Positions 45,596-54,922 of a DNA stretch of 55,063 nt are shown here, in pieces. Positions within the stretch are counted from its first letter, which is position 1. Every line of letters starts with the position of its first letter. Source of the stretch: UKL13-2 sp947085425. GTDB taxonomy: Bacteria > Pseudomonadota > Gammaproteobacteria > Burkholderiales > Usitatibacteraceae. The translations under genes and the position numbers were made by a program. The stretch is from the NCBI GenBank assembly GCA_947085425.1, contig CAMTWK010000039.1, positions 1 to 55,063 on the forward strand, read 5' to 3'. The notes beneath the pieces are model-generated. The model worked only from the letters and a program-made list of their open reading frames with translations, ran no database searches and had not been told where the DNA came from.

Positions 45596-46258
45596 TTACA
45601 AGGTGGCCGGGCGATTCAAGAACTCGACTTCGACCAACACTTCGACGTCATCACCGACAACACCGATGTACTCCTTCATGCCCCAGTCAGAACGTTTGAC
45701 CACACCCTTGGCCGAGAATCCCACCGCATGCGCCTGCATATAACCGTTGTAGAGGCCGCCGTTAAAGGTCACGTCCCAGATCAGCGGTTTGGTGACCCCG
45801 CGTAAGGTCATGTCACCGGTCATTTTGTATTTGTTACCACTGACCAATTCAATCTTGGTGGATTTAAAGGTGATGTTTGGATTTTTTTCTGAATCAAAAA
45901 ATTCCGGGCCCTGCAATTTTTTGTTGAACGGGGCAAGGCCGGTATTCAACGAGGTGCCGTCAATGGTGAACTCAACCCGGCTGGCCGAGGCCGTGGCCGG
46001 TGCAAAACTCACCTTGCCGTCCATTTTGTCGAAGCGCGCGGTGTAGTGCGACAAACCCAAATGCGCCACCCGCCAAATCACCGAAGCGTGGGCTTTATCG
46101 AGCATGTATTCACCCGCGGGCTGTTTGCTAAAGTCTGCGTCCAGCTTGCCCAAGGTGGCTTGTGCGAATGTATTGTTGGATTGCACGGCAAGGCCGGCAA
46201 AAGTGATGGCGGTCGCCAACAGCAATGCGATTGATGATTTTGAATTGGTAATTTGCAT
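45596..46258 (-). CDS. YceI-family periplasmic protein 2
   Basis: A 220-residue YceI protein with a signal peptide of about 34 residues (ends in FAQA). The core shows DKAHASVIWRVAHLGLSHYTARF and MTLRGVTKPLIWDV. It shares the fold with the protein at 44410 but is longer. First gene of the YceI-b561-YceI-FMN reductase run; the promoter should lie in 46259-46362, where a GCTGG/CCAGC hairpin (46298-46316) is visible. Confidence 0.9.
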   Translation of the reverse strand: MQITNSKSSIALLLATAITFAGLAVQSNNTFAQATLGKLDADFSKQPAGEYMLDKAHASVIWRVAHLGLSHYTARFDKMDGKVSFAPATASASRVEFTIDGTSLNTGLAPFNKKLQGPEFFDSEKNPNITFKSTKIELVSGNKYKMTGDMTLRGVTKPLIWDVTFNGGLYNGYMQAHAVGFSAKGVVKRSDWGMKEYIGVVGDDVEVLVEVEFLNRPATL

Positions 46259-46362
46259 TTGATTCTCCAGTTATAAAAATTGTTAAAACGAAACACGCTG
46301 GATATGAAGCCAGCAGTGACTGTCAATATTGTTTAGTGCCTCTCCGCGACCATCGGCAACGC

Positions 46363-47256
46363 TTAGGCCGCTGCAAGCTGCCCCATCTCGCCAGCGTGAT
46401 ACGCCCGTTCCGCCTCGCGAACCTGCTCAAGGCTGTTCATCACAAACGGCCCATGAAAAACCAATGGTCCTTCGGCGGGTGCGCCACCGAGCAACAACAC
46501 GTCAGCCGGTTGTGACGAGGTATTGGCGAAATGCACCTCACCATCGACATTGTTGTACACCACCAGTGCACCCTCGCCCACACGTTGCAATCCTTCTGAA
46601 AACTCCACCACACCGCCCATCACATACGCACCGACCTCAAAGCCGGATTCGATGGGTGCATTGAAATTGGATCCGGAATCAAGGCTGATATGCCACAGCA
46701 TCGTCGGCATCAACACGTTTGCCGGACCATTGGTATCACGATAGGTGCCGGCGATCACCCGCACACTGATGCCATTATTTTTCACCAACGGAATGGCGCT
46801 CGCTTCGATGCGTTGATAACGCGGTGCCATGGTTTTGAGTGCGCGTGGCAAGGTTGTCCAAAGTTGCAATCCGTGTTGCGTCATTTCGACTTCGTTTTCC
46901 GGGCGCGGATATTCGGCGTGCACCACACCACGGCCCGAGGTCATCCATTGCGCACCACCGGGACCAACAATGCCGCGATGGCCGGCCGAGTCGATATGTT
47001 CGTTACGACCGGTGAGTAAATAGGTCACCGTTTCAATGCCGGCGTGTGGATGCGGGCCGACACCGTCCACACCGGGCTTGACGCGAAACGGACCGAAGTG
47101 GTCGAGAAATACCCACGGGCCGATGGATTGGCGCTGCCGGTCGGGCAATGCCCTTTTAACGGTGAAGGTGCCGACCGGCGCGATGTGCGCCTGAATGACC
47201 CGGTCAATGTTGCGGATGGTGGTAGCAGTATTGGTGCTGGCAGTGGTGGTACTCAT
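46363..47256 (-). CDS. Pirin family protein 1
   Basis: A 297-residue bicupin pirin, a family with iron binding and, in some members, quercetin dioxygenase activity. Pirin N-terminal domain residues include HPHAGIETVTYLL and the GPGGAQWMTSGRGVVHAEYPR motif. Start ATG 47256. It lies 61 bp after the second pirin on the same strand, so both are likely co-transcribed. Confidence 0.9.
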   Translation of the reverse strand: MSTTTASTNTATTIRNIDRVIQAHIAPVGTFTVKRALPDRQRQSIGPWVFLDHFGPFRVKPGVDGVGPHPHAGIETVTYLLTGRNEHIDSAGHRGIVGPGGAQWMTSGRGVVHAEYPRPENEVEMTQHGLQLWTTLPRALKTMAPRYQRIEASAIPLVKNNGISVRVIAGTYRDTNGPANVLMPTMLWHISLDSGSNFNAPIESGFEVGAYVMGGVVEFSEGLQRVGEGALVVYNNVDGEVHFANTSSQPADVLLLGGAPAEGPLVFHGPFVMNSLEQVREAERAYHAGEMGQLAAA

Positions 47257-47317
47257 GGGTTTACTCTCAAAAAATTTTGTGCGCGGACATTCATCGGCGC
47301 GTAAACGTTGATCTGCG

Positions 47318-48016
47318 TTATGCCAAATCGAAAACCAGCACTTCGGCCTTTTCACCATCACCAATCAACACTTCATTGGCACCAACCATTTTCATCGCGT
47401 CACCGGCATGAAGTGCCCTGCCATTCACATTCACCCGCCCGCGCGCGACATGCACATAGGCGCGACGCTCTGTGGATACTTTCATGCTGGCGGTTTCGTC
47501 CCCGTCAAACAGCCCCGCATACATGCTCACATCGGCGTGAATTTTGACGGAACCCTCACGCGCATCGGCGGAAGCAACCAAGCGTAACTTGCCGCGTTTT
47601 TCAGCTTCTGCAAAATGTTTTTCTTCATAGGAAGGTTTGATGCCAAGCTGATTCGGCTGAATCCATATTTGCAAAAAATGCGTGGTCTGATCGGTCGAAT
47701 GATTAAATTCCGAGTGCTGCACACCGGTACCGGCACTCATACGCTGCACGTCACCAGGCCGGATCGATGAGCCATTGCCCATGTTGTCCTTGTGGGCCAG
47801 TGCGCCGTCGAGCACATAACTGACAATTTCCATGTCGCGATGGCCGTGGGTACCAAAGCCCATGCCGGCAGTGATGCGATCATCATTAATCACCCGTAAC
47901 GCACCAAAATGCATAAATTTTGGGTCGTAATAATCGGCGAATGAAAAGCTGTGAAAGCTTTTTAACCAACCATGATCGGCATATCCGCGTTCTTCGGCCT
48001 TTCTGATTTCAATCAT
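47318..48016 (-). CDS. Pirin family protein 2 (YhhW-like)
   Basis: A 232-residue pirin close to E. coli YhhW (quercetin 2,3-dioxygenase): FHSFSFADYYDPKFMHFGALRVIND, GFGTHGHRDMEIVSYVLDG and the metal ligands HGHRDME and GTGVQHSEFNHS. I start at ATG 48016, the family start, and not at the upstream in-frame codon 48196. It is divergent from a LysR gene, which probably controls both pirins. Confidence 0.92.
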   Translation of the reverse strand: MIEIRKAEERGYADHGWLKSFHSFSFADYYDPKFMHFGALRVINDDRITAGMGFGTHGHRDMEIVSYVLDGALAHKDNMGNGSSIRPGDVQRMSAGTGVQHSEFNHSTDQTTHFLQIWIQPNQLGIKPSYEEKHFAEAEKRGKLRLVASADAREGSVKIHADVSMYAGLFDGDETASMKVSTERRAYVHVARGRVNVNGRALHAGDAMKMVGANEVLIGDGEKAEVLVFDLA

Positions 48017-48140
48017 TTTGAACCTCCATTTCCACTCCATTCCAGCGTCATTGTTGCTGTTAATTTCGACTATTGGTGTACTATGCGCTTGCTGTCCGGC
48101 ATGAACAAGCGGATAATTTTGAACAGTTATTTCAAATTTT

Positions 48141-49067
48141 TTGAACTTGAAACTTTCCCTCGATGCTTTGCAAGTATTAGATGCAATCGCCCGCAACGGC
48201 TCGTTTGCGCGCGCGGCCGCCGAATTGCATCGAGTGCCGTCGGCATTGACCTATACGGTGCAGCAGCTTGAAAGTGGTTTTGCCATGCCGCTGTTTGCGC
48301 GTGACGGTCGCCGCGCCACCCTCACCGCCGCCGGGCACGAATTGCTCAACGAAGGCCGCATCTTGTTAAAAGCGGCGGCCGATTTGGAATGCCGTATGCA
48401 ACAGTTGGCAAAAGGTTGGGAGGTGGAGTTACGCATCGCGGTGGACACCATCATCGACAGCGACGCGCTGTATCCCATGATCCAACTGTTTGAAAACGAA
48501 CAATCCGGCACACGCATACGGCTGGCGACAGAAGTATTCGGCGGCACCTGGGACGCGCTCATTTCCGGTCGGGCTGATTTAATTGTCGGCGCCGGCACCG
48601 ACGTTCCGACGGGCGGTGGATATGCCGCCTTGCCGATGGGCAGCTGGCACTGGCAGTTTGTGGCGGCGCCCCATCACCCCATCTCCAGTGAATCCCGGCC
48701 GTTAACCGAGGCCGTCATCACCCACTATCGCGCCATCAGCGTGGCGGATTCGTCCCGGCAATTGCCCGCGCGCACGGCGGGATTAATCTCCGGACAGGAT
48801 GTATTAACCGTACCCACCATGCAGGCAAAAGTGTCGGCATTAATCGCCGGTCTGGGTGTTGGTTATTTACCGGCGCACATCGCCGCTGCAGAAGTGAAAC
48901 AGAAGCGGCTGGTCACGTTTGAATTGGCCTCACCGCGCACACCGACGCCAGTGTGTATTGCCTGGCGGGCAAATCGCACCGGACGGGCCTTGCGTTGGTT
49001 CATCCAACAATTCGAGCGGCCAGAAATTGCCGCCGGCATTTTTTCGAATAGTGCTGCCAAACCATGA
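48141..49067 (+). CDS. LysR-type transcriptional regulator
   Basis: A 308-residue regulator. The helix-turn-helix is in LDALQVLDAIARNGSFARAAAELHRVPSALTYTVQQLE and the rest is a periplasmic-binding-like effector domain. The start is a TTG (48141 or 48147). It is divergent from the pirin genes with a 124-bp gap that may hold a T-N11-A site; I could not pick one with confidence. Its stop overlaps the start of gluQ (ATGA). Confidence 0.9.
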   Translation: MNLKLSLDALQVLDAIARNGSFARAAAELHRVPSALTYTVQQLESGFAMPLFARDGRRATLTAAGHELLNEGRILLKAAADLECRMQQLAKGWEVELRIAVDTIIDSDALYPMIQLFENEQSGTRIRLATEVFGGTWDALISGRADLIVGAGTDVPTGGGYAALPMGSWHWQFVAAPHHPISSESRPLTEAVITHYRAISVADSSRQLPARTAGLISGQDVLTVPTMQAKVSALIAGLGVGYLPAHIAAAEVKQKRLVTFELASPRTPTPVCIAWRANRTGRALRWFIQQFERPEIAAGIFSNSAAKP

Positions 49068-50023
49068 ATACGGACACCGATAATTCCACCGCGACGAATA
49101 TGCCGAATATGGATAAGCTTGGCACGCAGCAAGGTGGTCACCCGAATCCCCGCTATGTTGGTCGTTACGCGCCCTCACCCACCGGCCCGTTGCACTTTGG
49201 CTCGTTGGTGGCGGCGGTGGCCAGTTATTTGGATGCCCGTGCCTGCGGCGGGCTTTGGCATTTACGCATTGAAGACATCGACGAAACCCGCTGCAAACCG
49301 GAACATATCGACGACATTATTCAAACCTTACACACCTTCGGCTTTCGTTGGGACGGCGAAATTGTGGTGCAGTCAAAACAAAAATCACATTATCAACAGG
49401 CGCTGCAAAAATTAATCGGTGACCAACAGGTGTACGCCTGTGTATGCTCACGTCGCGAAATCGCCGACTCCGCCGTATCAAATACCCGCACGATGGATGG
49501 ACCGGTATATGCCGGCACCTGTCGTCGCGCCGGTCATCCCTTCGAACACAACGCCCTACGGGTCATTACCCACAACACTGCGATCACGTTTGCAGACCGA
49601 TTGCTGGGCAAACAAGGCCAAAACCTCGAACAGGAAGTCGGTGACTTTGTGGTGAAACGTCGTGATCAATTATTCGCCTATCAGCTGGCAGTGGTGGTCG
49701 ATGATCACGATCTCGGTGTGACCGATATTGTGCGGGGTGCGGATTTACTTGACTCGACCGCGCGGCAAATTCATTTGCAGCAGTTGTTGGGCTTTGCGAC
49801 GCCGCTGTATCTGCACATTCCGGTGGTGGTGAACAACGAAGGCCAAAAGCTGTCCAAACAAACGTTGGCACCCGCGATTAACAGCGGCCAGGCAATCAAA
49901 CAACTGAATGACTGTCTGCGTTTTTTGCGGCAACCCCGCCAGGAAAATGCTGAAAGCGCCCAACAATTACTCGACCGTGCTGTACAACAATGGCAAGCCA
50001 CTGCCATGACAGCAACCAAGTAG
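49064..50023 (+). CDS. gluQ: Glutamyl-queuosine tRNA(Asp) synthetase
   Basis: A truncated GluRS paralogue that puts glutamate on the queuosine base of tRNA-Asp, not on the tRNA end. The HIGH-like motif is RYAPSPTGPLHFGSL and KMSKS reads KLSKQ. The zinc ligands CVC, Tyr and Cys (YACVCSRRE, GPVYAGTC) are present, and no anticodon-binding domain follows. At 319 residues it has a short N-terminal extension of about 28 residues; the internal Met at residue 13 or 16 is an alternative start. It starts inside the LysR stop codon. Confidence 0.93.
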   Translation: MNTDTDNSTATNMPNMDKLGTQQGGHPNPRYVGRYAPSPTGPLHFGSLVAAVASYLDARACGGLWHLRIEDIDETRCKPEHIDDIIQTLHTFGFRWDGEIVVQSKQKSHYQQALQKLIGDQQVYACVCSRREIADSAVSNTRTMDGPVYAGTCRRAGHPFEHNALRVITHNTAITFADRLLGKQGQNLEQEVGDFVVKRRDQLFAYQLAVVVDDHDLGVTDIVRGADLLDSTARQIHLQQLLGFATPLYLHIPVVVNNEGQKLSKQTLAPAINSGQAIKQLNDCLRFLRQPRQENAESAQQLLDRAVQQWQATAMTATK

Positions 50024-50263
50024 GTACACACCAAGCGCCGCACGCCCTGCGGTCACAAACCATGCCCGCATCCCCTGACTAGGGGATAGCACCAGGCAAT
50101 TCAGGCGCTGATTTCTGCGATTTATCGGCGTAAGGTACGACTGATGAATCCGAATACGCATTCCGTCGCGTCAAAATGGAACTTTTGCCGATGAAAAGTC
50201 ACACTGCCAATATTGCCCAGATCGTCCACCAGACTCACCACGCCAACCAGACTGTAAAAAAAC

Positions 50264-51526
50264 ATGTTATTTAAAAAAAGTAAGGAATCCTCCGTTGCCA
50301 GCGCCTCTGCCGTCGGCCACAACTCGGCCGTGTCCAGATTCTTCCACCGCCGCTGGATCAAACCGGTCGCGGTCGTGCTGATTGCGCTATTGGCAATCGG
50401 CTCACTTGCCACCTGGCGGGCCATGGCCAACAAAAAACCAGACCCAAAGAAGACCCAGGAATCGGTGTTTGAATTCAGCAAAGGTGATCTGGCATTGTTG
50501 AGCCCACGCGAACTCGGCAATATGATTCCCGTTTCCGGCACCTTAAAACCACTGACGCAGGCGGTGGTGAAATCCAAAGTGGCGGCTGAAGTCGCACAAG
50601 TACACGTGCAAGAAGGCCAACGCGTCACTGCCGGTCAGGTGCTGGTGTCGCTCGACACGGCTGACTTGCGGGCGCGACTGGATGCGCAACACGCCTCCGT
50701 GGCAGAAATGAAAGCACGACTTGATTTGGCCAGTAAAAATGAGGCCAATAACAAACAATTGCTGGCGAAAAATTTTATTTCGCAAAACGCACTCGATGCC
50801 GTCAGCAGCAATGCCGAAGTGGCGCGCGCCAACTTAAGATCAGCAGAAGCGCAGGCGGCAATATCACAACGCGCACTCAACGATGCATCGATTCGCGCCC
50901 CGTTCGCCGGCATTGTTGCCAAACGCATGATCAACATCGGCGAAAAAGTTTCCTCTGACATGGCGGTCATGCAAATTGTTGATCTGACACGGATGGAGCT
51001 CGAATCCATGGTGCCGGTTGCAGAAATCCCGAGTGTCAAAATCGGTCAGGAAATTGCCTTCACCGTCGAAGGATTCGCCGGTCGGCAATTTGCCGGCAAA
51101 GTGGAACGCATCAACCCGAGTGCCGACGCGGGCTCGCGTTCGATTGCAGTGTTTGTGGCCATACCAAACGCCGACCAGTCACTCAAGGGTGGCATGTTTG
51201 CCAGTGGCAAACTGGCTGCGCAATCGCGTGGCCCGGTGAATGCGCTGCCGTTGGTGGCCCTGCGTGAAGAAGGTGGTCAGAGTTTTGTGTTCACCATCGA
51301 AAACGAAAAACTGGTGCGTAAGCCTGTATCTGCGGGTGCACGCAACCTTGATTTAGGCTTGGTCGAGATTCGCGACGGTCTGGCGGACGGTACGCAGGTG
51401 GTCGCCGTCAAAATGGAAGGCCTCAAGACCGGTGGCAAAGCCATCATCCAACTTGATGGCACAAACGTCACCTCGTCAGCACCAAACACAGTTGGCAAAT
51501 CGGCCGCTACGGCTGGAAAATTATAA
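50264..51526 (+). CDS. RND efflux periplasmic adaptor 2
   Basis: A 420-residue membrane fusion protein. An N-terminal cytoplasmic stretch of about 30 residues precedes the TM anchor (about 36-52, PVAVVLIALLAIGSLATW). The lipoyl halves are VKSKVAAEVAQVHVQEGQRV and RAPFAGIVAKRMINIGEKV, with an alpha-hairpin between. The gap upstream (50024-50263) has a weak ATCCCCT/AGGGGAT hairpin (50070-50087) that may end gluQ. Paired with the permease downstream. Confidence 0.9.
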   Translation: MLFKKSKESSVASASAVGHNSAVSRFFHRRWIKPVAVVLIALLAIGSLATWRAMANKKPDPKKTQESVFEFSKGDLALLSPRELGNMIPVSGTLKPLTQAVVKSKVAAEVAQVHVQEGQRVTAGQVLVSLDTADLRARLDAQHASVAEMKARLDLASKNEANNKQLLAKNFISQNALDAVSSNAEVARANLRSAEAQAAISQRALNDASIRAPFAGIVAKRMINIGEKVSSDMAVMQIVDLTRMELESMVPVAEIPSVKIGQEIAFTVEGFAGRQFAGKVERINPSADAGSRSIAVFVAIPNADQSLKGGMFASGKLAAQSRGPVNALPLVALREEGGQSFVFTIENEKLVRKPVSAGARNLDLGLVEIRDGLADGTQVVAVKMEGLKTGGKAIIQLDGTNVTSSAPNTVGKSAATAGKL

Positions 51527-51530
51527 TTAC

Positions 51531-51596
51531 AAAGTCGTTTATTGGCGGCCTCTTTCCGGCATAAATGCCTGAAAACGAGCCATATATAACGACTTT
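51531..51596. repeat. 66-bp quasi-palindromic repeat, copy 6 (adaptor/permease gap)
   Basis: Begins AAAGTC and ends GACTTT, the only copy where the fourth pair is G-C in place of C-G. The 9-bp outer stem AAAGTCGTT/AACGACTTT is perfect; the inner one is TTTCCGGC with GCCTGAAA (one mismatch). It ends 1 bp before the GGAG ribosome-binding site of the permease. Confidence 0.9.
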
Positions 51597-51608
51597 TGGA
51601 GAAACAAT

Positions 51609-54600
51609 ATGTGGATAACCAAGGTATCAATTAACCATCCGGTTTTTGCAACCATGATGATGATGGCGCTGATGGTGCTCGGCTTGTTTTCATACCAGCG
51701 TTTGGCGGTCGATCAATTGCCGGATATTGCCATCCCGATTGCGGTAATTGGCACCCCCTACCCGGGGGCATCGTCCGAGGCCGTTGAAAAAGATGTGGTG
51801 AAACAAATCGAACAGTCGGTCAACACCATCAATGGTGTCAAAACTATTCGGTCATCATCACAAATCGGTTATGGCTGGGTGGTGGTGGAATTTGAATTGA
51901 CCACCGACCCACGTGTGGCCATTCAGGATGTGCGTGACAAAGTTGCCGAGGCGCGGCGTGGATTTAACCGCGATGTTGGTGAACCCACCGTCACCCGCGC
52001 CAGCATGGACGACGATCAACCGCTGTTGTATCTGTCGATGCGCTCGAATTCACGCAGCCTGCGTGAGATTTCCGACTTGGCCGATCAATTGGTGGTGAAA
52101 CGTCTGCAAGGTGCGCCTGGTGTCGGCAATATCTCCTTGTCGGGCGACGTTGGTCGCGAGTTGGCGGTGAATCTTCGTCCGGAAAAGATGGCGTCGTTTG
52201 GTATCGGTGTGAGTGATGTCATTGCCGCGATTCGCGCCGAGAATCAAAATATTTCCGCCGGTGCGCTGGTCTCAAACGTCAGTGAACGATTGGTGCAGGT
52301 GCAGGGCAAAATCCGCAATGCCGACGACTTCTCACGCATTATTGTCGCCCGTCGTGGTGTCGGCGGCACTACCGCCGTGACCCTCGGCCAAATTGCTGAC
52401 GTAGCCGACGCACAACGTGAAGAGACCTCCATTTCGACCACCGACGGCAAGCGCGCCATTTCCATTCAAATTCGCAAAACCCGCGGTGCCAACACCATTG
52501 AAATGGCCGATGGCGTGAAGAAACAGGTGGAGCAACTCAAAAAGCAACTGCCGGCCGACATTATTCTCGAGATTACCTTTGATCGCTCCAAGTTCATCAA
52601 GGACGGCGTCGATAACGTCAAAACCACCATCCTCGAAGGTGCGTTGCTGACGGTGTTGATCGTTTTTTTGTTCCTGCACTCGTGGCGCTCGACGGTGATC
52701 ACCGGCCTGACGTTGCCGATCTCGATATTCGCCACGTTTATTGTCTTGTACGCGATGGGCTTCACCATTAACTTTATGACCCTGCTGGCCATGTCGTTAT
52801 CAATAGGTGTGTTAATCGATGACGCAATTGTGGTGCGTGAGAATATTGTCCGCCATCTTGGCATGGGCAAAACCCACATGCAGGCGGCGTTTGATGCAAC
52901 CAACGAAATCGGTATCGCCGTGATGGCGACCACGTTCACCATTGTCGCCGTATTCCTGCCGGTGGCGTTTATGGGCGGCATCATTGGGAAGTTTTTCCTG
53001 CAATTTGGTATTACCGTGGTGGTTGCGGTGATGGTGTCATTGTTTGTTTCGTTCACCCTGGACCCGATGTTGTCGTCGATCTGGCACGACCCAAAATCAA
53101 AATGGATGGATTGGAAACCACTCAAATTCCTGCTCGATAAACAACAGGCGGGCATGGATTGGTTGCACCTCAAATACGATATTTGGCTGCGCTGGTCATT
53201 GGCGCGCCGCAAGACCACACTGGCGATTGCCGCCGCAACATTTTTTGGCAGCTTTTTATTGGTGCCCTTTATTGGTTCCGAGTTTGTGCCACAGGAGGAC
53301 AACAACTGGACCAGTGTGCAGATTCAAACGCCGATTGGTTCGTCGTTAACGTATACCAACACCAAGGCCGAGCAGGTGGAAGCGGCGTTAAAGGATTTTC
53401 CGGAAATTAAACGCGTTTCGAAATCTGTCAATAAAAACAATGCCTGGTTTGAATTACAACTCACCGACAAAGAAACCCGCAAGCGCACCCAAAAGCAATT
53501 GGACGATGCCGTTCGGACACGATTGAATCGTATCGCCGGACTGGAAATCAACATTGGTTTTAACCGTCCAATACAGGTTTATGTGATGGGTCCGGACATC
53601 AAGGAACTCGATCGCATCTCACAAGACCTGATGGTCAAAATGCGCACCATCAAAGGATTGGTTGATATTGAATCCACCTACAAACCAACCAGCCCCTCGC
53701 TAGACATCGTTGTCAATCGCGAGCTGGCCTCTGATTTGGGTGTGTCAATGAATGAAATTGGTGTCACCACCCGTGCATTGATTGCCGGCGAACCAGTCGG
53801 CCAATGGGAAGGTCCGGACGGCGAGAACCATCAGGTCATGGTGCGTTTGCCTAGAGATCAACGCACCGGCATTGGAGATTTGGACAAACTGTATGTTCGC
53901 GCCAGCGGCACCAACGCCGACGGCTTGCCACGTATGGTGCCGCTCAGACAGGTATCCGAATTTAACCCGAGCGTGTCTGAGCGTCGTATCGACCGTCGTA
54001 ATTTGCAACGTCAAATCCGAATTTTCTCGGGTGTGGCCAACAATGTGAACGTCGGTGAAATGTCTACCGAAGTGAAAAAAATCGCCAACAAGATTGAATT
54101 GCCACCGGGTTATCGGATTCAGTACGGCGGCTCATCACAAGACATGGATGAGTCACTTGGTTACGCCGTCGCCGCATTGGCACTGGGCGTGATTTTTATC
54201 TACTTTATTCTGGCATCACAATTCGGCAGCTTCTTACAACCCTTGGCGATCATGGCCTCGCTGCCACTGTCGTTGATCGGTGTGTTTTTGTCGCTGCTGA
54301 TATTCGGCTCGACATTAAACCTATTTTCGATCATCGGTTTTATTATGCTGATGGGTTTGGTGACCAAAAACGCCATTCTGCTGGTCGACTTTACCAATCA
54401 TGGTGTGCGTGAAGGCATGGCAACCGAGGAAGCCATTCTCAACGCCGGCCAAGTTCGTTTGCGACCGATTTTGATGACCACCACCGCAATGATTTTTGGT
54501 ATGTTGCCATTGGCGCTGGCATTTGGTGCCGGTTCCGAACAACAATCCCCCATGGCGCACGCCGTCATCGGCGGCATCATCACCTCGACCATTATGACGC

Positions 54601-54749
54601 TGGTGGTGGTGCCGGTGCTCTACACCTACATGGATACGCTGGGCAAATGGGGCGCAGGATTCTTCCGCAACCCGACACCGCAGCCGATGGTGCCGGTTGG
54701 TGGGGGTGCCGAGCCGGTGTTTCAAGCGCGCCACGACGACAAGGACTAG
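51609..54749 (+). CDS. RND multidrug efflux permease 2
   Basis: A 1046-residue proton-driven permease. TM1 (PVFATMMMMALMVLGLFSYQ) and the TM4 Asp-Asp pair (SIGVLIDDAIVVREN) plus TM10 Lys (GLVTKNAILLVDF) are intact. It differs from the first pump by a longer second periplasmic loop. The ATG at 51609 is preceded by GGAGAAAC. It shares the operon with the adaptor but with an 82-bp gap occupied by the 66-bp repeat. No regulator is adjacent. Confidence 0.92.
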   Translation: MWITKVSINHPVFATMMMMALMVLGLFSYQRLAVDQLPDIAIPIAVIGTPYPGASSEAVEKDVVKQIEQSVNTINGVKTIRSSSQIGYGWVVVEFELTTDPRVAIQDVRDKVAEARRGFNRDVGEPTVTRASMDDDQPLLYLSMRSNSRSLREISDLADQLVVKRLQGAPGVGNISLSGDVGRELAVNLRPEKMASFGIGVSDVIAAIRAENQNISAGALVSNVSERLVQVQGKIRNADDFSRIIVARRGVGGTTAVTLGQIADVADAQREETSISTTDGKRAISIQIRKTRGANTIEMADGVKKQVEQLKKQLPADIILEITFDRSKFIKDGVDNVKTTILEGALLTVLIVFLFLHSWRSTVITGLTLPISIFATFIVLYAMGFTINFMTLLAMSLSIGVLIDDAIVVRENIVRHLGMGKTHMQAAFDATNEIGIAVMATTFTIVAVFLPVAFMGGIIGKFFLQFGITVVVAVMVSLFVSFTLDPMLSSIWHDPKSKWMDWKPLKFLLDKQQAGMDWLHLKYDIWLRWSLARRKTTLAIAAATFFGSFLLVPFIGSEFVPQEDNNWTSVQIQTPIGSSLTYTNTKAEQVEAALKDFPEIKRVSKSVNKNNAWFELQLTDKETRKRTQKQLDDAVRTRLNRIAGLEINIGFNRPIQVYVMGPDIKELDRISQDLMVKMRTIKGLVDIESTYKPTSPSLDIVVNRELASDLGVSMNEIGVTTRALIAGEPVGQWEGPDGENHQVMVRLPRDQRTGIGDLDKLYVRASGTNADGLPRMVPLRQVSEFNPSVSERRIDRRNLQRQIRIFSGVANNVNVGEMSTEVKKIANKIELPPGYRIQYGGSSQDMDESLGYAVAALALGVIFIYFILASQFGSFLQPLAIMASLPLSLIGVFLSLLIFGSTLNLFSIIGFIMLMGLVTKNAILLVDFTNHGVREGMATEEAILNAGQVRLRPILMTTTAMIFGMLPLALAFGAGSEQQSPMAHAVIGGIITSTIMTLVVVPVLYTYMDTLGKWGAGFFRNPTPQPMVPVGGGAEPVFQARHDDKD

Positions 54750-54848
54750 GAGTCTGCGCGGCAGAAACTTTTTGCGGCGCTTTTCATGGATTTTATTGAC
54801 GCCATCTGCAAAGTACGCCTCAATTTGTTGAGTTAATGATGATGTCGG

Positions 54849-54879
54849 GCGCAGCGTTTGTCCCTTGCTGCGCGCTTTT
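54849..54879 (+). terminator. Possible terminator after the second RND operon
   Basis: A 7-bp stem GCGCAGC (54849-54855) with GCTGCGC (54867-54873) and loop of 11, followed by only four Ts. Weak but well placed, 100 bp after the permease stop. Confidence 0.5.
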
Positions 54880-54922
54880 GGCGTTATGCCATTTGTATTT
54901 CACACATTCTTCGCAGGTTTAA

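Noticed and set aside
54875..54918. A second decayed terminal repeat just left of the element at 54923 (TATTTCAC and GCAGG)
   Set aside because: The match is short, split and has no TTAA; likely chance.
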